Below are positions 1-6,008 of a stretch of DNA of 10,212 nucleotides, piece after piece. The notes beneath the pieces are model-generated. The model did no database searches, was not told the origin of the DNA, and saw only the letters and a program-made list of their open reading frames with translations. A program made the position numbers and the translations under genes. The stretch lies in contig JAICHC010000049.1 of NCBI GenBank assembly GCA_025922795.1, forward strand, positions 1 to 10,212, given 5' to 3'. The stretch is from Candidatus Binatia bacterium. GTDB taxonomy: Bacteria > Desulfobacterota_B > Binatia > UBA9968. Positions within the stretch are counted from its first letter, which is position 1, and each line of letters starts with the position of its first letter.

Positions 1-1
1 T

Positions 2-1339
2 CGTGTGTTGGTGGCCGGCAATACCAAAACGCGCGATAAGGTCGTGCGGCGCGAGTTGCTCGCCAACGAGCAAGAGCTTTTCGCCGGCACCAAGATCACC
101 CAAAGTCGTAATGCCTTGCAACGGACCGGCTATTTTGAGGACGTGCAAATCACCACCAAGAAAACCGACCAGCCCGATGCGGTCGACCTCTTGGTCGACG
201 TCAAAGAAGGGCCCACCGGAACTTTCCAGGTTGGCGCCGGGTACAGCAGCGGGGACGGTTTTCTATTTAACGCCAACATTTCTGAAAAGAATCTCATGGG
301 GCGGGGGCAAGGTGTCAGTGGTGCCTTCAGCATCGGTTCGAGCCGTCAGGATTTTATTCTGAGCGTCGGCGATCCGTACTTTAACGATACCAAAATGGCC
401 GTGGGCCTAGAGGGCTTCAACACCATACGTGAATACACCGACTTCGACGAGCGCAAAATCGGCTTCGGGGTGAATACCAGCTATCCTTTGAAGGATTTCA
501 GAATGCCATTCTTCGGCCGACCACCGGCAAATAAAGGATCGGATGAGTTGGCGAGCAGTGCTCCGTTGACCATGTGGGACTACATGCGCGGTGGGCTTTC
601 CTATAATTTGACCCATGAAGATATCAACGGCGTTTCCTCGACTGCGCCGGATTCGATCAAAAGCGAAGCCGGGAAGAGTCTGACCAGCAGTGTGACCCCG
701 GGCATTACCTATGACAGTCGGGATCATTTTTTTGCCCCAACCGAAGGAACTAAATCAGCTTTCTCGGTGAAAACTGCCGGTCTCGGCGGGGATACCCGTT
801 TTATCAAATCGGACGTGAGTGGGCGCTGGCATCATCCATTGTTGAAGGATCCGAACTGGGGCGGCTCTTACGTGCTAGCGTTGGGAGGTTCTCTGGGATA
901 CGGCATCGGTCTGGCCAAGAATAATGACGGAAGTCGCGACCTTCCCCTTTTCGAACGCTATTTTTTGGGCGGAATCAATTCGATACGTGGATTCGCCGAC
1001 CGGAGCATAGGCCCACGAGCTCCTTCCGGGTGTGATGCCTCGACACCCCCTGTTTGTACTGGAACGGACGTGATCGGCGGCGATAAGTCCATGGTGCTGA
1101 ACGCCGAACTTTTGTTCCCGATCATGGAGCAATATGGCATCCGTGGCGTGGCATTCTTCGATATGGGCAACGCTTTCAACGATAGTATAAGCTTCGGCGA
1201 CTTGAGACGATCGATCGGAGCCGGAGTCAGATGGATGTCCCCGTTCGGTCCCTTGCGCGTCGAACTCGGGTTCCCGCTCAACAAACAGCCTGACGATGAT
1301 ACCTCAGTGCTTGGCTTCTCGATCGGCAGTCAACCCTAG
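2..1339 (+). CDS. bamA: BamA, outer-membrane protein assembly factor (3' part; 5' end outside window)
   Basis: The C-terminal part of BamA, the barrel-shaped core of the BAM complex that folds and inserts beta-barrel proteins into the outer membrane. The reading frame is open to the left edge, so the signal peptide and earlier POTRA domains lie upstream; the GTG at position 5 is not a start. The first ~75 residues match the last POTRA domain (VAGNTKTRDKVVRREL, then RTGYFEDVQI). The rest is the 16-strand barrel of the Omp85 family, with the typical SEKNLMGRGQ and SVGDPYF segments. The loop-6 motif V/I-RGF, which packs inside the barrel, is IRGF at 983-994. Two Cys codons follow at 1031 and 1055, resembling the loop-6 cysteine pair of E. 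coli BamA. The protein ends GFSIGSQP, without the usual final Phe or Trp. The skp-like gene follows after 50 bases, a standard pairing. Identification is very secure. Confidence 0.97.
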   Translation, partial: RVLVAGNTKTRDKVVRRELLANEQELFAGTKITQSRNALQRTGYFEDVQITTKKTDQPDAVDLLVDVKEGPTGTFQVGAGYSSGDGFLFNANISEKNLMGRGQGVSGAFSIGSSRQDFILSVGDPYFNDTKMAVGLEGFNTIREYTDFDERKIGFGVNTSYPLKDFRMPFFGRPPANKGSDELASSAPLTMWDYMRGGLSYNLTHEDINGVSSTAPDSIKSEAGKSLTSSVTPGITYDSRDHFFAPTEGTKSAFSVKTAGLGGDTRFIKSDVSGRWHHPLLKDPNWGGSYVLALGGSLGYGIGLAKNNDGSRDLPLFERYFLGGINSIRGFADRSIGPRAPSGCDASTPPVCTGTDVIGGDKSMVLNAELLFPIMEQYGIRGVAFFDMGNAFNDSISFGDLRRSIGAGVRWMSPFGPLRVELGFPLNKQPDDDTSVLGFSIGSQP

Positions 1340-1352
1340 GGCCGTGACGGCC
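1340..1352 (+). other. Short inverted repeat just after the bamA stop codon
   Basis: GGCCGTGACGGCC begins directly after the TAG of bamA. It can fold as a 5-bp GC stem (GGCCG/CGGCC) with a TGA loop. No T-tract follows, so it is not a standard intrinsic terminator. It could slow or protect the mRNA end between bamA and the chaperone gene, or it may be chance. The rest of the 50-base gap is AT-rich and ends in the ribosome-binding site of the next gene. Confidence 0.25.
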
Positions 1353-1379
1353 ATTCCATTACGTTGATTATTATTTACC

Positions 1380-1384
1380 GGAGG
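1380..1384 (+). promoter_or_regulatory. Ribosome-binding site of the skp/ompH gene
   Basis: GGAGG lies 5 bases before the GTG at 1390. It is the strongest Shine-Dalgarno match in the window and supports that GTG as the start, which also gives a proper signal peptide. Confidence 0.75.
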
Positions 1385-1389
1385 TTTGA

Positions 1390-1899
1390 GTGAAGTACTG
1401 GCTGGTCATCGGGATGCTGGTCCTGTCTTTCTCTGCGAGCTACGCTCAGGAGACGATCAAAATCGGTTTTGTCGATATTCAAAGAGTGATCTCTGAGTCG
1501 CAAGCGGGAAGACGAGCGAGGGATCGATTCCAAAATCAGGTTAAGAAAGCCGAAGCCGACATTGTTAAAGAACGGCAAGACATCGAACGCTTAAAAAGTG
1601 ATCTGGAAAAAAAAGGCCCGCTGCTTAAAGAGGAGGAACGGCGTAATCTTGAGTCCGACCTGCAGAAACGTTCAGTCAGTCTGCAACGCAGCATGGCGGA
1701 TCATCAGCAGGAATTGCGGGCAAAGAACAATGAGATGATGTCCGAGATTCTCAAGGAATTGGAGAAGATTGTCAACGAAGTCGGTAAAGCCGACAAGTTC
1801 ACGTTGATTCTGGAACGCTCGCAGATTCTCTACAGCGATCAGGGAATCGATATCACCAGCAAGGTGATTGAGACCTACAACAGTCGGACGAAAAGGTAA
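1390..1899 (+). CDS. skp: Skp/OmpH-family periplasmic chaperone
   Basis: A 169-residue periplasmic chaperone of the Skp (OmpH) family, which holds unfolded outer-membrane proteins after Sec export and passes them to BamA. Residues 1-19 form a signal peptide: a Lys at position 2, a hydrophobic stretch (WLVIGMLVLSF), then ASYA before Gln20, a good signal peptidase I site. The mature protein opens with IKIGFVDIQRVISES, the family's N-terminal beta strand. Next comes a long charged helical region (about residues 40-135, rich in K, E, R and Q) that forms the coiled-coil arms of the trimer. It closes with FTLILERSQILYSDQGIDIT, the family's C-terminal strand segment. The length is typical. Start is GTG with a strong GGAGG site. 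The stop is separated from the lpxD ATG by only 3 bases, so the gene is probably co-transcribed with lpxD. An A8 run (1607-1614) encodes Glu-Lys-Lys. Confidence 0.93.
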   Translation: MKYWLVIGMLVLSFSASYAQETIKIGFVDIQRVISESQAGRRARDRFQNQVKKAEADIVKERQDIERLKSDLEKKGPLLKEEERRNLESDLQKRSVSLQRSMADHQQELRAKNNEMMSEILKELEKIVNEVGKADKFTLILERSQILYSDQGIDITSKVIETYNSRTKR

Positions 1900-1902
1900 G
1901 TG

Positions 1903-2976
1903 ATGACCCGATCGCTCGGTGAATTGGCCAGCCACGTCGGAGGAAGCGTCATCGGCGACGGCAGCGTGGTCATTCATAAAGTGGCGCCTATCGACGAAGC
2001 GCGGCCTGGGGACATCACCTTTCTCAGCAATCCGCGCTACCGGAAATTTCTAGCTGAGTGCCAAGCCAGCGCGGTGATTGTCGGCCGCGGCGTCAGTGAG
2101 GAAGGCGACCAGCCTGCTTCCATAAGCCTGCTCGAAGCCGCCGATCCATACGTCGCCTTTGCCAAGATTCTTCAGCTGTTTTCTCCGGTACCGCGTTTTG
2201 ACGGGACCGTCAGCCCGCTTGCTCACGTCGACAACCGCGCGGCGATCGCGGCGAGTGTGACCATTTTTCCGGGCGCGTTCGTCGGGCGGGGGACTCGAAT
2301 CGGCGTTGGTTCCGTGCTCTTCCCGGGTGTGTTTCTCGGTGAGCAGGTTGAGATCGGTGCCAATTGTGTGCTTCATGCCAATGTCGTGGTCCGTGACGGT
2401 TGCCAAGTCGGTGATCGGGTGATCCTGCATGCCGGCGTGGTCGTTGGCAGCGATGGGTTCGGGTATGCCGGGGGAGGCGATGCGCGCGTGAAAATTCCCC
2501 AGACCGGGATCGTCATCATTGAAGACGATGTCGAGATCGGCGCCAACACGACGATCGATCGAGCGACCCTGGGTAAGACTTTGATTCGGCGCGGCGCAAA
2601 AATCGATAACCTGGTTCAGATCGCGCATAACGTCATCATCGGCGAGCACTCGGTCGTGGCTGCCCAGACGGGAATCGCCGGCAGCACGCAATTGGGGAGG
2701 AATGTGACCCTGGCAGGCCAGGTCGGCGTAGTCAATCACGTCATGATTGGCGACGGCGCGATCATCGGGCCGCAATCCGGCGTCCCCAAGTCGGTACCGG
2801 CCGGCGCGATCCTTTCCGGCGGTATCGGCGCGGCGCCGCACCACGAATGGCTGAAAGTCATGACGCTGCTGCCGCAACTGCCGAAGTTGTGGAGCGTCGT
2901 ACGTCGGTTGGAAAAAGAGGTTGAACGGCTTGTCACGGGCGGTACAAAGGAGACCGAGCGCGATGCTGGACGTTAG
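1903..2976 (+). CDS. lpxD: LpxD, UDP-3-O-(3-hydroxyacyl)glucosamine N-acyltransferase
   Basis: Cytoplasmic lipid A enzyme that adds a second 3-hydroxyacyl chain from ACP to the 2-amino group of UDP-3-O-acylglucosamine, after LpxA and LpxC. The 357-residue protein has the LpxD layout. An N-terminal uridine-binding domain (about 1-100) contains [18 protein letters not shown] left-handed beta-helix of hexapeptide repeats (about 105-315) follows, then a C-terminal helical part with PHHEWLK and a charged helix. The catalytic His of the family is His242 in [12 protein letters not shown], and a second conserved His lies in [12 protein letters not shown]. The SDGFGYA and TTIDRATLG signatures are present. 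ATG at 1903 is preferred because AAGG at 1893-1896 is well spaced for it; the in-frame GTG at 1900 would add one residue. The end overlaps fabZ by 14 bases. The shared order lpxD-fabZ-lpxA is widespread. Confidence 0.96.
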   Translation: MTRSLGELASHVGGSVIGDGSVVIHKVAPIDEARPGDITFLSNPRYRKFLAECQASAVIVGRGVSEEGDQPASISLLEAADPYVAFAKILQLFSPVPRFDGTVSPLAHVDNRAAIAASVTIFPGAFVGRGTRIGVGSVLFPGVFLGEQVEIGANCVLHANVVVRDGCQVGDRVILHAGVVVGSDGFGYAGGGDARVKIPQTGIVIIEDDVEIGANTTIDRATLGKTLIRRGAKIDNLVQIAHNVIIGEHSVVAAQTGIAGSTQLGRNVTLAGQVGVVNHVMIGDGAIIGPQSGVPKSVPAGAILSGGIGAAPHHEWLKVMTLLPQLPKLWSVVRRLEKEVERLVTGGTKETERDAGR

Positions 2977-3400
2977 GGAAATTTTCAAGTCGGTTCCGCA
3001 CCGTTTCCCGTTCCTCTTGGTTGATCGGATCGTCGAAATCCACGGCAGCGAAAAGATCGTCGGCATCAAAAACGTTTCGATCAACGAACAGTTTTTTCAG
3101 GGTCATTTTCCCGATCGGCCAGTCATGCCGGGAGTATTGATCTGCGAAGCGATGGCTCAAGTCGGTGCCATCTTTGCGCATAATGCCCGGGGCGGCGTTG
3201 CGGACAACAAGGTGTTCGTTCTAACCGGACTCGATAACGTGAAATTCAAACGGCCGGTAGAACCCGGTGACCAGCTGCGCATGGAGCTGACTTGCTTAAA
3301 ACGGCGCGGCTCGTTTTGGAAGATGCAGGGTACGGCCACCGTCGACGGCAAGTTGGTCGCGCAGGCGGAAATCTCCGCAATGGAAGTCGAGCTAGGGTAG
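2963..3400 (+). CDS. fabZ: FabZ, 3-hydroxyacyl-ACP dehydratase
   Basis: Cytoplasmic dehydratase of type II fatty acid synthesis. It removes water from 3-hydroxyacyl-ACP to give trans-2-enoyl-ACP. It draws on the same 3-hydroxyacyl-ACP used by LpxA and LpxD, so it sits at the branch between phospholipid and lipid A synthesis. The 145-residue hot-dog fold protein begins [22 protein letters not shown], typical of FabZ. The catalytic pair is visible: His48 in [13 protein letters not shown] and Glu62 in [10 protein letters not shown]. The [16 protein letters not shown] region of the family appears as [17 protein letters not shown]. Start is ATG at 2963, with GGAG at 2949-2952 located inside lpxD; an upstream in-frame ATG at 2921 would give an atypical N-terminal extension. 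The 14-base overlap with lpxD suggests translational coupling. lpxA follows after 15 bases. Confidence 0.97.
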   Translation: MLDVREIFKSVPHRFPFLLVDRIVEIHGSEKIVGIKNVSINEQFFQGHFPDRPVMPGVLICEAMAQVGAIFAHNARGGVADNKVFVLTGLDNVKFKRPVEPGDQLRMELTCLKRRGSFWKMQGTATVDGKLVAQAEISAMEVELG

Positions 3401-3415
3401 GGATCGGCTGCGCGT

Positions 3416-4192
3416 ATGGTCCAGGTGCATCCGACCGCGATCGTCGACCCGCGTGCCGAGTTGGACAGCGAAGTCGAGGTCGGTCCTTACAGCGTGATCG
3501 GTGCCGGGGTGCGAATTGGCAAAGGGACCAAGATCCATTCTCACGCGGCGATCCAGGGACGGACGACGCTGGGCGAGAGCAACGTCGTCTTCCCTTTCGC
3601 CTCGGTCGGCTCGGCGCCGCAAGATCTGAAATACAAAGGCGAGCCGAGCGAACTGACAATCGGCAGCCGCAACACCATACGCGAATATGTCTCGCTCAAT
3701 CCGGGCACCACCGGCGGCGGTATGGTGACCCGGGTGGGCGATCAGAATTTATTGATGATGCACTGCCACATCGCACACGATTGCACGGTCGGTAGCCGCA
3801 ACGTGATTGCCAATGGCGCGACACTGGGCGGTCATGTCATCATCGAAGACTTCGTCATCGTCGGGGGCCTCGTTGGTATTCATCAGTTTGTCCGGATCGG
3901 CACAAGCGCAATCCTGGGCGCCGGCTCGATGATCTCGAAAGACGTTCCCCCCTACTGCAACGCTACCGGTGATCGAGCGCGGCTGCGCGGCTTGAACGTC
4001 GAGGGTCTCAAACGCCGCGGCTTCGACTTGGCTGTGATCGAAACCATTCGCAAGGCTTACCGTATCGCTTTTAACTCCCAGCTTAGAACCGATGATGCTC
4101 TCCAGCGGATTCGTCGGGAACTGCCGGCGATTCCCGAGCTGGAAAAATTCGTCACCTTCATCGCAGAATCCCAGCGCGGAGTTTGCCGCTGA
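3416..4192 (+). CDS. lpxA: LpxA, UDP-N-acetylglucosamine O-acyltransferase
   Basis: First enzyme of lipid A synthesis: transfers a 3-hydroxyacyl chain from ACP to the 3-position of UDP-GlcNAc in the cytoplasm. The 258 residues form the usual two parts, a left-handed beta-helix of hexapeptide repeats (about 3-185) and a C-terminal helical domain (about 190-258, with NVEGLKRRGF). Active-site residues match E. coli LpxA: catalytic His121 in HIAHDCTVG (His125 in E. coli), QDLKY with Asp70 and Lys72 (Asp74 and Lys76), a His in GGHV (His144), and His156-Gln157 in GIHQF. NPGT replaces the HRGT of E. coli near residue 95, a variant I also recall from rhizobial LpxA. At the E. coli Gly173 position, which sets acyl length, this protein has Ala169. 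Start is ATG with AGGGA at 3399-3403, overlapping the fabZ stop. A possible promoter for the next gene lies across its 3' end. Confidence 0.97.
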   Translation: MVQVHPTAIVDPRAELDSEVEVGPYSVIGAGVRIGKGTKIHSHAAIQGRTTLGESNVVFPFASVGSAPQDLKYKGEPSELTIGSRNTIREYVSLNPGTTGGGMVTRVGDQNLLMMHCHIAHDCTVGSRNVIANGATLGGHVIIEDFVIVGGLVGIHQFVRIGTSAILGAGSMISKDVPPYCNATGDRARLRGLNVEGLKRRGFDLAVIETIRKAYRIAFNSQLRTDDALQRIRRELPAIPELEKFVTFIAESQRGVCR

Positions 4193-4212
4193 ATTCGATT
4201 ACTTTTTATAAT
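4183..4212 (+). promoter_or_regulatory. Possible internal promoter before lpxI
   Basis: A perfect TATAAT at 4207-4212 lies 18 bases after TTGCCG (4183-4188; 4 of 6 matches to TTGACA) in an AT-rich patch after the lpxA stop. Transcription would begin near 4219, about 25 bases before the lpxI start. The lpxA-lpxI gap (51 bases) is the longest in the lpx part of the cluster, which fits an internal promoter. The -35 match is modest and AT-rich hexamers arise by chance, so this is only a candidate. Confidence 0.3.
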
Positions 4213-4243
4213 TCGGCAGGTCGGCATCCGTTCCTCTCCTGAC

Positions 4244-5050
4244 GTGAAAAAGCTCGGATTAATCGCAGGCAACGGTAGATTTCCGCTGATGTTTGCCGAG
4301 GAGGCAAAGCGCGCCGGATATAGCGTCATCGCGGTGGCGCATCGTGGTGAGACGGATGAGGCGATCGCGCAAGCAGCCGATGAAGTGACCTGGGTTTATG
4401 TCGGCCAGCTCGGCAAAATTATTCGCGCCTTCCAGACCGCTGGCGTAACTGAAGCGGTGATGGCGGGCGGCATTCGCAAGATCAAGCTATTCGGCAACTT
4501 CCGGCCTGATCTGCGCGGCGCGCGATTTCTCGCAAAGGCCAAGAGCAGGGAAGATGATGCTTTGTTGCGCGGTATAGCGGATGAACTCGCGGACGACGGC
4601 ATCCAAATTCTGGAATCGACTCTCTGCCTGTCCCATATTATTTCAACCCCAGGAGTCTTGACCCGACGGGCGCCGCGCCGGGAAGAATGGGACGATATCA
4701 GATTGGGGTATCAAACCGCGAAAGAAGTCGGCCGCCTCGGCATTGGCCAAACGGTCGTGGTGAAAAATCAAGTGATCGTGGCGGTCGAAGCCGTTGAAGG
4801 CACCGATGCCGCGATTCAACGCGGCGGCGCGCTGGCCAAAGCTGGCTGTGTTGTGGTCAAGGTCAGCAAGCCGCAGCAGGATCTGCGTTTCGATGTGCCT
4901 GCTGTCGGCCTGGATACGGTTCGATGTCTGCACGAAGTCGACGCCGCGGTTCTGGCCGTCGAAGCGGGTAAAACAATCCTTTTGGATAAAGAAAACTTGC
5001 TGCAGCAAGCGGACTCCTACGGGATCTCCGTGGTCGGAGTCGATCGTTAG
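4244..5050 (+). CDS. lpxI: LpxI, UDP-2,3-diacylglucosamine pyrophosphatase (former DUF1009)
   Basis: Hydrolyses UDP-2,3-diacylglucosamine to lipid X and UMP in the cytoplasm, the step done by LpxH in E. coli. LpxI is unrelated to LpxH and, in the Caulobacter enzyme, water attacks the beta phosphate. The 268-residue protein matches the family along its length: MKKLGLIAGNGRFPLMFAEE at the start, VYVGQLGKIIRAF and AVMAGGIRK in the N-terminal domain, DDALLRGIADELADDGI in the linker, then VVVKNQVIVAVEAVEGTDA and VVVKVSKPQQDLRFDVPAVG in the C-terminal domain. Asp213 and Asp217 lie in this last block; one probably equals the catalytic Asp225 of Caulobacter LpxI, an assignment from memory of the family. 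The GTG at 4244 is chosen because it gives the conserved N-terminus; no clear Shine-Dalgarno site precedes it. It sits between lpxA and lpxB, where this function is needed. Confidence 0.93.
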   Translation: MKKLGLIAGNGRFPLMFAEEAKRAGYSVIAVAHRGETDEAIAQAADEVTWVYVGQLGKIIRAFQTAGVTEAVMAGGIRKIKLFGNFRPDLRGARFLAKAKSREDDALLRGIADELADDGIQILESTLCLSHIISTPGVLTRRAPRREEWDDIRLGYQTAKEVGRLGIGQTVVVKNQVIVAVEAVEGTDAAIQRGGALAKAGCVVVKVSKPQQDLRFDVPAVGLDTVRCLHEVDAAVLAVEAGKTILLDKENLLQQADSYGISVVGVDR

Positions 5051-5053
5051 GAG
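5048..5053 (+). promoter_or_regulatory. Ribosome-binding site of the oxidoreductase gene
   Basis: TAGGAG overlaps the lpxI stop codon and lies 7 bases before the ATG at 5061. It decides that start over upstream in-frame ATGs inside lpxI (for example 4794), which would add residues foreign to the family. Confidence 0.65.
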
Positions 5054-5060
5054 CGAAGCC

Positions 5061-5990
5061 ATGGCGGAAGAGGTCATTACGACCGCGGTCGTCGGCGTCG
5101 GTTATCTTGGCAAGTTCCATGCGGAAAAATACGCCGCGTCGCCCCGGGCTAAGCTTGTCGCCGTGGTCGATACCGATGAAGCCCGCGCGCGAGAGATCGG
5201 CGAGTCGCTCGGTGCGCGGGTCCTGACCGATTACCGCGCATTGATCGGGCAGGTGCAGTGCGTAAGCATCGCCGTGCCGACTCGGTTTCATTTTCAAGTA
5301 GCGCTCGATCTTGTCGAGGCCGGCATCGACGTGCTGGTGGAAAAACCGCTCACGGCAGACATCGCCGAAGCGCGACATTTAGTGGCGGCGGCCGAGTCGA
5401 AGAATGTGATACTCCAGGTCGGTCACCTCGAACGATTCAACCCGGCGATCCGCAGGCTCGAGGGGGTGATCAAGGAGCCCAAGTTTGTCGAATGCCACCG
5501 GTTGGCGCCGTTTGTCGAGCGTGGCACGGACGTCGATGTCGTCTTGGATTTGATGATTCACGACATCGATGTGATAGCGAGCTTGGTTCGCTCCTCCGTC
5601 GAGCGGCTTGAAGCGGTCGGCGTAGCGGTCCTGACCGATAAGCCGGATATCGCCAATGCGCGGATTAAGTTTGCCGATGGCTGTATCGCCAACGTCACGT
5701 CGAGCCGGGTCTCGGTTAAAAGGGAGCGCAAGATACGTTTTTTCCAGCCGGACGCGTATATCTCGATCGATTACGACCAGCGTCGGGCGCAGATCTATTA
5801 CAAACCGGCGCCGGGCGCCGGCTGGCTCGGCATCCGGGCTGAAACGATCGAAATCAAAGACGGCGACGCCTTGGCGGATGAAATCGATTCATTTTTGAAT
5901 TGCGTGCGGACACGATCCATGCCTGTGGTGGGCGGCGCGGACGGCTTGCGCGCTCTCGAAATCGCCTCGATGATCAGCGCCCAGCTTTGA
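5061..5990 (+). CDS. Gfo/Idh/MocA-family NAD(P)-dependent oxidoreductase, possibly GnnA-like
   Basis: A 309-residue oxidoreductase of the Gfo/Idh/MocA family, which oxidises or reduces sugar and sugar-nucleotide hydroxyl groups. The N-terminal Rossmann fold shows GVGYLG at residues 12-17 and VAVVDTDEARA, with the acidic residue expected to bind the cofactor ribose. The family's EKP motif is at 94-96, and the C-terminal domain has DLMIHD (Asp163, His167), matching the catalytic Asp/His region. The VGHLERFNPA segment is one I associate with members located in lpx clusters. Its position between lpxA and lpxB recalls GnnA of Acidithiobacillus ferrooxidans, which oxidises the 3-OH of UDP-GlcNAc before GnnB aminates it. 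No aminotransferase is present in this window, so the substrate is open and I give no gene symbol. It starts 10 bases after lpxI and is probably co-transcribed. Family assignment is secure; the GnnA role is inference. Confidence 0.9.
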   Translation: MAEEVITTAVVGVGYLGKFHAEKYAASPRAKLVAVVDTDEARAREIGESLGARVLTDYRALIGQVQCVSIAVPTRFHFQVALDLVEAGIDVLVEKPLTADIAEARHLVAAAESKNVILQVGHLERFNPAIRRLEGVIKEPKFVECHRLAPFVERGTDVDVVLDLMIHDIDVIASLVRSSVERLEAVGVAVLTDKPDIANARIKFADGCIANVTSSRVSVKRERKIRFFQPDAYISIDYDQRRAQIYYKPAPGAGWLGIRAETIEIKDGDALADEIDSFLNCVRTRSMPVVGGADGLRALEIASMISAQL

Positions 5991-6008
5991 TTGGACGGTT
6001 GGTTCACC

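Noticed and set aside
1364..1377. AT-rich TTGATTATTATTTA before skp as a promoter
   Set aside because: A TATTAT hexamer is present, but no -35 lies at proper spacing and transcription would begin inside the ribosome-binding site.
1607..1614. A8 run in the skp gene as a possible programmed slippage site
   Set aside because: The frame is intact and encodes the expected Glu-Lys-Lys in a coiled coil; no alternative product or stimulator is evident.
2240..2253. GCGATCGC-type palindromes (also near 4364 and 9613) as dispersed repeats
   Set aside because: Only a few copies, all within coding sequence, explained by GC-rich codon use; no array or regular spacing.
2050..3084. Long reverse-strand open frame (344 codons) opposite lpxD and fabZ
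   Set aside because: It lies wholly antisense to two well-identified genes and its translation has no recognisable family features; codon bias of GC-rich genes often opens such frames.
3292..3795. Forward open frame of 167 codons across the fabZ-lpxA junction
   Set aside because: It overlaps two secure genes in another frame and is Arg/Gly-rich, typical of a shifted reading of GC-rich coding sequence.
4794..5060. Upstream ATG extension of the oxidoreductase
   Set aside because: It would overlap lpxI by over 250 bases and adds a Trp/Arg/Cys-rich stretch unlike the family, whereas ATG 5061 has a good ribosome-binding site and begins just before the Rossmann fold.
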